Below are positions 25,718 through 34,700 of a DNA stretch of 64,000 nt, one piece after another. Positions within the stretch are counted from its first letter, which is position 1, and every line of letters begins with the position of its first letter. The stretch spans positions 1,550,001 through 1,614,000 of the forward strand of contig CBDCVN010000013.1 in assembly GCA_965223045.1 (NCBI GenBank), given 5' to 3'. Source of the stretch: CBDCVN01 sp965223045 (lineage in GTDB: Bacteria > Deinococcota > Deinococci > Deinococcales > Trueperaceae). The notes under the pieces were generated by a model. That model made no database searches and was not told the DNA's origin. It saw only the letters and a list, made by a program, of their open reading frames with translations. Position numbers and translations under genes: made by a program.

Positions 25718-27745
25718 TTATTGTTTTTTGATTACAACCATATATTTGGGATTTATTTGGTTGAAACTATAGGCTTTATTTGCGCCATCATATTCGCCAG
25801 TAACAGTTTTAGCTTCGTTATCAACAGTAAATCCGTAAGGGTCATTCACTATCCAAATAAGCTCATTAGTTACTTCGTCTTGGTAGTAACCACTTACCAC
25901 TACAAAGTGACGATATGTATATGTAGTATCAGTACCATTATCAACAGGAAAGCTAAAAGTTAGATCACTTGACACGATAATTGGGTTTTCTGCATCTAAA
26001 GATTCTTTCATAAGTTCTTCTGCAAACTTGCGTTCCATATATCGTACACTATCAACACGTTTAGGGCGGTACTGAGAGGAAATATTGTATTCTTCACCCA
26101 TAAGTCGCTCGAGAGTTGCTATAAGCCCCAAGGTTGGATTTTCTTCACCAATAATTCCGTCACCATTGCTATTTACAATAGCTCCATAGAGCCCTGCTGC
26201 ATTACCTGTTTTGGTGGGGGCTTCAGTATTAAACGAATAGTTATTTTGTGTAAAAGGGTTGGCTATGTAGTGACCGTAGTCACTTATATGCTCTTCAGGC
26301 TCAGAAAGTTCTATGGGTTTTGCCTCGAGCAAACCATAATAAGCCAAAACCATAGCTGCACAAGTAGGTAAAGACGCCCAACTACCATCAAAATCTTCAG
26401 GAGTATCCCACAACTGATGAATATATGGAACAGATAACCTTACTTCTACTTCTTCTACAGGGAAAGTATCTAATGCTAATGGAAACCTTGGTAATATAGT
26501 TGATTGGATGGCTATGATTTCTTCATCTAGCTCTCTCATTGTGGAACTGTCGTTGTCAATTTCAGCTAGTAACCTTTGAGTCTCCGCTATAGCAAGTTGC
26601 CCTTCTGGAGATTTAATGTCACTAATTTGCTCATGGGTATAATTTGTAAGACTTTCTAAAGTACTGTCAGATATATCGTATGTGATTGGTAAAGCTTGCT
26701 CAATGCTTTTATAAACGGTACCTAAAATATCATCTGATAAGAGCTGCTCTTGTAAATTTTTATGTGTTGGTAAAATGCCGGCCTGTTCAAAGATTCTTTG
26801 CTGGTTTCTTTCTTGACTAAGAAATTCAATTAGATTTTGAGCTAATTCCTTTTTACCATTTTCCTCGGCAACTTTTGTGATTAAATATGCAGCAGCAAAT
26901 AATATATTGCCTTGTTCATTTGTTTCTGGGTTTTTGGGAATTGCTACTACCTTATATATAAAATCTGGATCAATCCTGCGAGCATAACCATTTAACCAAC
27001 TTCCCTCAATGGTCATAGCAACTTGCCCACTAATAAAAATTTCTCCTGCCCAGCCAGCGGCTACTTCATCAGAGGTATTTATAAGACCTGCTTGCCTCCA
27101 GTTTAGGTAGGTTTCTACTGCTCGAGCAACAATTTCTTCCTCATCAAGCTCGTTGTAGGATAATAAGTAAGGCAAGAACCCAAAGGTTTCGCTCGAGACC
27201 ACAACACTAGCCCTATTGACCTTGGTTTCGGAAAAGCTGCTTTTACTATAGCCTCTTTCCACTAACTGCTCAGCAGCTTGACTAAAATCCTCCCAAGTCC
27301 AGTCATTGGTTGGTGAGTCTACACCTTCCTCATCAAAAATATTTGGGTTGTAGAATAGCACCAGAGTATCAAAGCTTCTGGGAATTCCGTATAGAGCAGA
27401 CTCGTACTTAAAAGCCTTGGTGAGGTTGTCAATAAGGCTATCAGTCACTTCTGGTGAGACGACATTATATAGAGGGATAATTAAGTCTTTTTTTGCTAAT
27501 TCAATTGTACTTGGAATGTCAGCCACAATTATATCAAAATTATGGTTTGCCTCGAGCAGATTAGGTGCATCAACTTTTAGCTTTAATTCAACTGGTACAC
27601 CAGTTTCACTTTCAAACTCACCTAAAATTTCTTGTAAGACAGCACCTTCTTTTGCAGTAAAGTCACCCCAAAGTTTTAAAGCACCTTGGGCAAATACTGC
27701 CGAGCAGCTAACTATAAAAAGTGTAAAAATCAGTTTTTTAGTCAT
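25718..27745 (-). CDS. Solute-binding protein fused to a C39-like domain lacking its catalytic Cys
   Basis: 675 aa from the ATG at 27745, which follows GGAGGG; the frame extends eight codons further upstream but without a ribosome site. The signal peptide ends AVFAQG. Residues about 20-410 are a family 1 ABC solute-binding domain (sugar type: LKLWGDFTAKEG, GIPRSFDTLVLFYNP, AMTIEGSW). Residues about 430-675 are a papain-fold C39-like domain with YIHQLWDTPEDF, YRHFVVVSGYY and IWIVNDPYGF. The catalytic Cys region reads WASLPTC, where the sister gene has WACGPTC: Cys is Ser458 and Gly is Leu. It is thus likely a binding domain. No transporter partners lie nearby. The ribosome site overlaps the end of the CHAT-PASTA gene. 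Confidence 0.8.
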   Translation of the reverse strand: MTKKLIFTLFIVSCSAVFAQGALKLWGDFTAKEGAVLQEILGEFESETGVPVELKLKVDAPNLLEANHNFDIIVADIPSTIELAKKDLIIPLYNVVSPEVTDSLIDNLTKAFKYESALYGIPRSFDTLVLFYNPNIFDEEGVDSPTNDWTWEDFSQAAEQLVERGYSKSSFSETKVNRASVVVSSETFGFLPYLLSYNELDEEEIVARAVETYLNWRQAGLINTSDEVAAGWAGEIFISGQVAMTIEGSWLNGYARRIDPDFIYKVVAIPKNPETNEQGNILFAAAYLITKVAEENGKKELAQNLIEFLSQERNQQRIFEQAGILPTHKNLQEQLLSDDILGTVYKSIEQALPITYDISDSTLESLTNYTHEQISDIKSPEGQLAIAETQRLLAEIDNDSSTMRELDEEIIAIQSTILPRFPLALDTFPVEEVEVRLSVPYIHQLWDTPEDFDGSWASLPTCAAMVLAYYGLLEAKPIELSEPEEHISDYGHYIANPFTQNNYSFNTEAPTKTGNAAGLYGAIVNSNGDGIIGEENPTLGLIATLERLMGEEYNISSQYRPKRVDSVRYMERKFAEELMKESLDAENPIIVSSDLTFSFPVDNGTDTTYTYRHFVVVSGYYQDEVTNELIWIVNDPYGFTVDNEAKTVTGEYDGANKAYSFNQINPKYMVVIKKQ

Positions 27746-27746
27746 A

Positions 27747-29732
27747 CTAATTCCCTCCAAATAAATCATTTAGGCTAGTCTCTGTTGATTCTAATGTTGG
27801 TAGTCTTGTTAAGGGTTCGCTACAATTTCCATTTGATAGTTCTAACCCTAGATTCACCATAAAGAATAAGTCTTCAGGTGGCTGCACTGTGAACACATCT
27901 GGTCTATCCTCAGAGGGGGTGCTTTCTTCAACATGAACAAGGAACGCCCAAACCCGCCCATCTATAGATTTTGGCATTACAAACAATGGTGGTTGTAATG
28001 GCCTTCTACGATCATTTGGAGAGGGGTTACGACGATCTATCACTATGCTTTGACCTTTGTAGTTAGGGTTAGCTTGAACAAACTCAATATCTATACATTT
28101 TTCTTCTGAGCCAGTATTCTTCATAAATAGCCAAGTATATAGAACTGGTTCGGTAGCACCATTTTGCTCAAGAGTTTCTTGCAAAAGAACATTTGGTATA
28201 GGAAAAACCTTATCTTGATCCTTAATAACGTCAGGGATTAAGGGAATTATCTCGCTGGGGTCACGGCTTGGTTTATATAAGTGGAAGTAATGAAAAACCT
28301 CTACTGACCCTGATGAAACAGTAAGTTTTATATGTGATTTCCTAGGAACTCTTTTTCCTGCGCTTGGTTCCATCTTAATAACCAATCCTTCAACTGCTTC
28401 ATTTATTTCTTGCTCAGCGTTGATTTCAAAACATGGTAAGGGGGGTGATAGCCAGCATTCTTTCTTTAAAACTTTTATAGCCTCACTCTGATTCATTCCC
28501 ACCACATCATTGTTCAACTTCAAACGCCCATTCATAGCAAAAACAACTGCTAAAACACCCCCTAAAACAAAGATAGCTAGGATTAGAAATATACGTGGCA
28601 GAGAAAAAGGAGGTTTGGGATCAAATAGTTGACCATCAGGTGAGCGCATAAACAGTACTGGTGTACCCCACTCGAAATTCTTTTCGTACTTATCCTGCAC
28701 ATAAACAGCCCTACGAGCTATGGCTAATGCTGTATCGGTGTCAATACCTTCAGATAAAGCCTGATAAAACCTTTGCGCTAGGATAATAGCACTATTATCG
28801 GTTATCCTAAACTGCATTGCTACTACTGCTGGAATACCTTTTTTCACTAGAGCCCGAGCCACGCTAGAAAATGGATCACCTTTAAAGCTTGCTCCTTTAC
28901 AAGCATTCAGAAAAACCAATTTTAAAGAGTTATGACTGTCTAAAATGTAGCCTAGCTGCTCACTATTTACAGAGTGACTGTTACCATCTTCATTTTCAAA
29001 GATTAAGTTACCCTGTCCGCTTTCCTGGTCTAAGCTACCATGACCTATAAAGTGTAAGATGTGGTATTGCTTCCTTATTTTCTTGGCACTAAGTTCTTTT
29101 TCTAGAGCCTTGAAAGTCGGTTTAGTTAATCTAGTTAACTTAAGGGTATTTTTATCTTCTAGCTCCTTAAGTGCTTTTTGCAATATTTGCCATTCCTCTT
29201 CTATATCTAGCTCTGGTTCATCTTTAGGACTAGCAGCCACTACCAATACTTGTAATGGTGGTCTTGCGCCTAAATTTCTAACAGGTTTAGGAAGTTCAAC
29301 ATAGCGTATTATAGGAATACCAGACAAGGCTACAAACCCTCCTCCATCAGCATCATAGAGATATTCCCATGGCAATTTAGAAAGCTCGTCATCACCTAAT
29401 CTCAGTCTTAAGCGCAGTTCAAAACCATCTTTCTTTGCAGCTTCTACGCTGAATTTAAATGCTCTGCCTACATCTTTATCAAATACAGCCTTAAAAAGTT
29501 CAGCACCAAATGTTTCTACAGGTGTTTGAGCACCCTCATCAGCATCAATGTCGTCTCTTTTTACTCTCTCTCTGGTTTTACCAAGGACATGAGCTGAAAT
29601 GCTTTGCAAATCTCCTATGGGAAAAGGAAACTCGAATTGATGGGTGGCATCTCCAAATGGCGAGGAAATTACCTTTGCTCTCCAAGATTCTCCAAAACGT
29701 TCAATAAGTAAATCAAAGTTTTTGTCATCCAC
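27747..29732 (-). CDS. CHAT protease-transmembrane-PASTA protein
   Basis: 661 aa from a GTG start. Residues about 1-365 contain a CHAT (caspase HetF-associated TPR-like) cysteine-protease domain: the fold-entry WEYLYDADGGGF, catalytic His231 in HFIGHGS, and catalytic Cys278 in FLNACKGA. One membrane span (about 377-400) follows, then a PASTA-like domain (about 405-475: GMNQSEAIKVL, SAGKRVPRKSHIKLTVSSG), then an unassigned C-terminal region of about 185 residues. PASTA domains bind peptidoglycan fragments or beta-lactams in Ser/Thr kinases and penicillin-binding proteins. I infer a cytoplasmic protease coupled to an envelope-side sensor. The first 40 residues closely match the gene at 31740-36674. 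Confidence 0.85.
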   Translation of the reverse strand: MDDKNFDLLIERFGESWRAKVISSPFGDATHQFEFPFPIGDLQSISAHVLGKTRERVKRDDIDADEGAQTPVETFGAELFKAVFDKDVGRAFKFSVEAAKKDGFELRLRLRLGDDELSKLPWEYLYDADGGGFVALSGIPIIRYVELPKPVRNLGARPPLQVLVVAASPKDEPELDIEEEWQILQKALKELEDKNTLKLTRLTKPTFKALEKELSAKKIRKQYHILHFIGHGSLDQESGQGNLIFENEDGNSHSVNSEQLGYILDSHNSLKLVFLNACKGASFKGDPFSSVARALVKKGIPAVVAMQFRITDNSAIILAQRFYQALSEGIDTDTALAIARRAVYVQDKYEKNFEWGTPVLFMRSPDGQLFDPKPPFSLPRIFLILAIFVLGGVLAVVFAMNGRLKLNNDVVGMNQSEAIKVLKKECWLSPPLPCFEINAEQEINEAVEGLVIKMEPSAGKRVPRKSHIKLTVSSGSVEVFHYFHLYKPSRDPSEIIPLIPDVIKDQDKVFPIPNVLLQETLEQNGATEPVLYTWLFMKNTGSEEKCIDIEFVQANPNYKGQSIVIDRRNPSPNDRRRPLQPPLFVMPKSIDGRVWAFLVHVEESTPSEDRPDVFTVQPPEDLFFMVNLGLELSNGNCSEPLTRLPTLESTETSLNDLFGGN

Positions 29733-29900
29733 AATGAAAACCCAACCTTTCTCTTAATTCAAGAAAAGATTATTATTTTCTACTAGCACAAGCCAGAGTA
29801 GAATTTTTCTGAAAGTTAACAAACATCTTTACCTTTCCTTCATTCCTTCATCCTAGATAAGTACAACATTCAAAAACCTTGTTTTGGACTCGTCAAGGTT

Positions 29901-30959
29901 TTAAAATTCCCAACTATAACCCACTTGTGCAGCAAATTCAGGTAGCGAACTTTTGTTGTTTGGAGCACCTAAAATACGGAATTGAAGTTTGCCTTGCGCT
30001 AACTCTAAGGCAAGCAGGCCACTAGCACGATACGGAAGCTCATCAATGCGGTAAGGTTCAGCGGCTAACTCTAGCTCTAACTTTAGGGGTTTAATTGGAT
30101 ATTTAAAAGTGAGTGTACCCCCTGGTAGAGTTCCTTCGATACCTGTAGCTAACCAGACAGTTGTATAAAGAAACCAATTTTGAGACTTTGGCCTTAGACG
30201 ATACTCGAAGCCAATTGCTCCATAAAAATCATCTGTAACAGGTTCTTTTTCAGCTTTTAGTTTAATAATGCCCCAATCATTTCCTATAAAAGAACGTAGT
30301 TGAACAGCTGTTTTAATGTACCCTCCCCAACTACTTGAAGTCAAAATTAGTGTGGGTCTAAACTCTAGAACTAGTTTACGCCTTAGGGTATAGGTCCCCT
30401 CTAAATTAACACCAAAAGATAAATTGTTTGTGTTATAGTGAGGCCTAGACAAAGAATTATAAGCAGATCCGGAATCAACAGGAGAACTGTATGCTGATTC
30501 AAGACTAAAATGACCTTGGTCAGCATTAAAGAGCAGAAAATTAGCTTCAAAGGTTACTAAGGCAGTCCGCCGTACCCTCGCTGAAGCATGTATATCTACT
30601 ATCCCATTACTATCTACATTTACATTACCTTTTAAATCAACCTCACCAACCATTGAACCTAAAGGTCCTTTAGCAAACTTAATTGTATATTGTGCTTCTA
30701 ATCCTGCTTCTATCGGAGTTGCTAAATTGGAAGCCACTCTGAAAGAAAGTTTAGAGCCTTTAAAACTTAACTTGCTAAGTTTTATAAAGACTTCACTTTG
30801 CAAATCAGTACTATCTTTGTTCTGTGTAGCAGAACTCACTCCAAATTGCAGGCTCTGTGCAAAAGCACTAGTTAAAAAACTAATAACTATGGCTAGAGCA
30901 AGAATAGGCTTAGCATTTTTTAGAGCAGGTTTTAAATGTTTTCTAAATACATACCTCAT
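29901..30959 (-). CDS. Exported protein, predicted beta-rich (outer-membrane-like), unknown
   Basis: 352 aa with a signal peptide (residues about 18-35, ending TSAFAQ). The mature sequence alternates polar and hydrophobic residues in many short strands (SVDSNGIVDIHASARVR type segments), and ends SWEF with a C-terminal aromatic residue, as in outer-membrane barrels. It could be a barrel or a beta-propeller; I do not recognise the family. It lies 18 bases after the preceding gene within the CHAT operon and is probably cotranscribed. Confidence 0.65.
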   Translation of the reverse strand: MRYVFRKHLKPALKNAKPILALAIVISFLTSAFAQSLQFGVSSATQNKDSTDLQSEVFIKLSKLSFKGSKLSFRVASNLATPIEAGLEAQYTIKFAKGPLGSMVGEVDLKGNVNVDSNGIVDIHASARVRRTALVTFEANFLLFNADQGHFSLESAYSSPVDSGSAYNSLSRPHYNTNNLSFGVNLEGTYTLRRKLVLEFRPTLILTSSSWGGYIKTAVQLRSFIGNDWGIIKLKAEKEPVTDDFYGAIGFEYRLRPKSQNWFLYTTVWLATGIEGTLPGGTLTFKYPIKPLKLELELAAEPYRIDELPYRASGLLALELAQGKLQFRILGAPNNKSSLPEFAAQVGYSWEF

Positions 30960-30977
30960 AAAAATGAGCCTCAGCAG

Positions 30978-31730
30978 TTATCTATACTCTACATCTGATG
31001 GAATGTAAGTGACATCATCTGGAGATAGATCTGGGTCGTCTATAGGAACCCCATTTTCATCAACTTTTGCAAATTCTGTTGAAGCTGAAGCGAATAACTT
31101 TCTTTCAGCAGTGTAAAATTTTGCTTCCTTAGGTAACCAAGCAAAGTCACCATTTTGAGAATAATTGGCAATTACGTAATCTACATCACTAACTTCTCCA
31201 GTGAAACTGTTGCTAAGGTCTATACAAATTTTATAAATATTATCTGTTTTACTTAGGATAAATACATTAGTTGGGTCATACACATTCCTCAAATCAAGAC
31301 GTAAATAGTTAACATCTTTCTCTTCTTTAGGATTAGATATTAGTGAGCCCCAAACACTAAAATCTTGAACTTTATAGGTTTCTACTTCATGTGTGAGGAA
31401 ATGGTATACGAAAATACTTTCTTTATCTACAACTATAAAATCATCAGCTAGCTCATCAGGTTTAATGAATTCTAATCGAGCTACACTGGCATATGGTATG
31501 AACTGTAATTTAACTTCAACTTCTTCATTATCTAGTTTACCTTTAACAAAAGTATTGACATTTTCTAGTTCATTTAGCCTGTTTTGCAACTCCTCCTTTA
31601 CTTCCTCAGCATTCCACTCTGCGTTAGGAGGTAATTCTGCACTTTTTTCTGCACAGTTAGAAAAAGAGCTATCAGTCTGTGTAAAACTTATACCAGATAA
31701 AAGGCTAACTATAATTATGAGGTATCTCAT
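30978..31730 (-). CDS. Exported protein of unknown function
   Basis: 250 aa from the ATG at 31730, preceded by AGGTG at six bases; a GTG at 31739 is in frame but abuts the previous stop. The signal peptide ends GISFTQ. The mature protein is acidic, with two regions of alternating beta pattern and no recognised domain; one Cys (NCAEK) early and one later (YKICIDL). It follows the CHAT-STAND gene by nine bases and is probably a periplasmic partner of the system. Confidence 0.65.
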   Translation of the reverse strand: MRYLIIIVSLLSGISFTQTDSSFSNCAEKSAELPPNAEWNAEEVKEELQNRLNELENVNTFVKGKLDNEEVEVKLQFIPYASVARLEFIKPDELADDFIVVDKESIFVYHFLTHEVETYKVQDFSVWGSLISNPKEEKDVNYLRLDLRNVYDPTNVFILSKTDNIYKICIDLSNSFTGEVSDVDYVIANYSQNGDFAWLPKEAKFYTAERKLFASASTEFAKVDENGVPIDDPDLSPDDVTYIPSDVEYR

Positions 31731-31739
31731 AGAAAACAC

Positions 31740-34700
31740 CTATAGTCCTTCCTGTGTTGCTTGACAAACCCCTTTGCGAGGTTTAGGTTTTTTACTAAAT
31801 GAATATATATACCTTTCCCACTCTTCACTAGTAAGATTACGTCCTGCTAGGCGGCACCCCAGTGTTTGTAATGCTTCAGAAGATATATCTAAATTCCACG
31901 CAATAACTTCACCATCTTTAGTACCACTTATTAAACGATTGCCATCAGAAGTGAAGGTAACACTACTTATCGCATCTCTGTGACCTTCAAGTGTATGAAG
32001 CTTTCTTCCAGATTTCACATCCCATAAAAAAACTCTCTTATCAGAAGAAGCGGTAGCAAGCTTTTTATTATCCTTGAAAACTATGCTCTGAACAGCCCCT
32101 TCATGACCTATAAGGCTATGATAAATAGTCCCTTTCTTGACGTTCCATAAGATTACTCTTGAATCAAGGCTTGAGGCAGCCAAAAGCTTATCGTCAGGGC
32201 TAAATTGAATATCTATTATCCGACCTCCTTCCCCTTTTAAGGTATGAAACTGCTTGTTCTCACCACTTTGCAAGTCCCAAACAGTAACAGTGCCATCTCT
32301 TAAACCAGCTGCCACTTTACTACCATCCATGCTGTAAGTAACAACACTTACACAGTCTTTTTTTTCTCTATTTTTTCTTAGTGCTTTCCTCGAGCAATCT
32401 TGATCTCCTAATACTCTATGCTTATTAGGACTAGGTTCAGTGCTAGGCTCTAAGTTATCAAGGGTAGGACACTGTTGTTTCAAATCCCAAATAACAACAT
32501 TACGCTTATCACTAATGCTGACTATATGTCTACCATCAGAACTAAATTCAGCGTTAAACTCTTGTTCAGCATGCCCTTCAATATGACAAGGAGATTCATT
32601 GAGTTTGCTGTCCCACACAGTTAATTTACCTTTACTAGCACTAACTAGGTAATTACCATCAGGTGAGAAATCTATTCTGTAAAAGTTACTAACACCACTT
32701 TCTTGTTCACTTTGTGATTTCAGGATTTTTCCAGTTTGTGCATTGAGTAGAGTGATCCCACTATCACCTACAGCAACAATGTTGCCATCAGGACTAAATT
32801 CTAGATCATATATTCGATCATATACTTTTATGTTTTCGCCGCCTAGCAACCTCCAAAACATTTTTCCTGCCTCTAAATTCCAAATCATTACACTACCATC
32901 ACGGTCTGAAGTGGCAAGGGTCTTTTCTTCAGGGGAAAATGTAATCTTATTAATTATATCTGAGTGCCCTCTATAGCTACGAATCTTTTTCCATGTTGAG
33001 GTGTCCCAAACAACAACTTCTGATTTGCTTTGCCTACTATCACTAGTAGTGCTAGCAAAGTAATTACCATCTGGACTAAATTCCATGTTTGAAGAACCAT
33101 TATAACCGCTAATTGTCTCTAATATTTTCTCAGTCTCCAAATTCCAAACGTTAATATGTCCATTTCGTTGGCTTTCAACAAGTAGTTTCCTATTAGGGTG
33201 AAAAGCTATATCCTCAACAACATCTTTTTCATTTATCAGGTTGAGTTTTAACTTTGACGTCTTTATGTCCCATATCGATGTACCTTCACGATCATAAGCA
33301 ATAGCAAGAAGTGTACTATCTACACTGAAAGTCAGACTTTTAACAAGATTATCATTGTTTTCTATTGGGACGTGATCTCCATTTATCAAATCCCAAATCA
33401 CTACTTTATTACCTTTATCAACACTAGCTAAATATTGACTGTCTTGGTTACTGAAAATTAGAGAAGTTATTGATTCTTCATGGCTTTTTAAATCATTTAA
33501 CCCATAAATTTGCTCACCTGTTTTTGTATCCCAGATAATTAATCCTCCACCAGAATCAGCAGTAGCAAGACGAGTACCATCAGAATTAAATAGCACTTCT
33601 GAAATATCATTTGAATGACCTATCAACGGTGAAAAGTCAAGTTGCTTAGCTGTTTCGACTTCCCAAAAAGAAACCTTTCTATCCCCTTGCCCAACGGCTA
33701 AAAATTGATTGTCAGGAGAAAAGTCAGCGTCATTAATGGTGTTACTAACAGAGATTTGTAATACTTTAAACTTAGGGTGTACTTTATCTTCTTTTACATC
33801 ATAAATAACAATTTTGCCATTATCGCTAATACTGGCAAGCAAATTACTGTTGTTACTATAGGAAATATCAAGTATTGTTGAGTTATCATGCCCTCGGAAA
33901 GAAGCGTATAGAAATGGGTTGCTCTGATTTTGTAGCACCTTTATAACTCTTGAATAGCTATTCTCATCTTTTGCAAATTGTAAAGATTGTAGTGCTAAAA
34001 GTATAGCCAAATCAGAATGCTCATCTTCTGCTTCTGTTTGTTTAAAAAGGGCTTGTGTAGATACTTTAGATGCTAAGGCACGATTTCTTAGTATATTAAT
34101 ATTGACCCCTAAAAATGTAGTTAACATTGCCAAAATAAGAACAATTACAGCAGAAGTACTTATAATAAGTTTCCGTTGCTTTCTTTTGCGAAGTTCTTCT
34201 TCTTTATAGGCGTTGCTGGCTTGGATAAAGTCTAGCTCAGTCTTCAGTTGATCTTTATGACTTTGTAAGTATTCTTCTGCTTGCAAAAGTTGCCTACCCC
34301 TCAAAAGCAAATTCCTATCAAAATTGCTTTCTTGCCACTCTTTGATTGTAGGCTGCAAGCGATTTTGCCATACCCTAAAGTCTCGGTCAGTGTTTACCCA
34401 CCTCCCAAGGCGCTGCCAACTTCTAATTAGCGCTTCATGAATAACTTCAACTGTTTCTTCTTGAGTATCTTCAGCTTGATCTGTAATTACTAAGCGTTCA
34501 CTAGCTAGTTTGGTGACTAGTTGCCAATTCTGTTCCCCTATTTGTTCCTTGGTGCCAACTTGCCTAGTGTCCTCTGTACCTTCACCGGGCCTTACTAGTT
34601 GAGTAAAAATATGTTTTAACCGATTTTGCTCTTGTGGGGTATATTGGTTAAAAACTTTTTCAGCATGGCGTGCTAGAGCACCCTCAACTTTGCCAATAGC

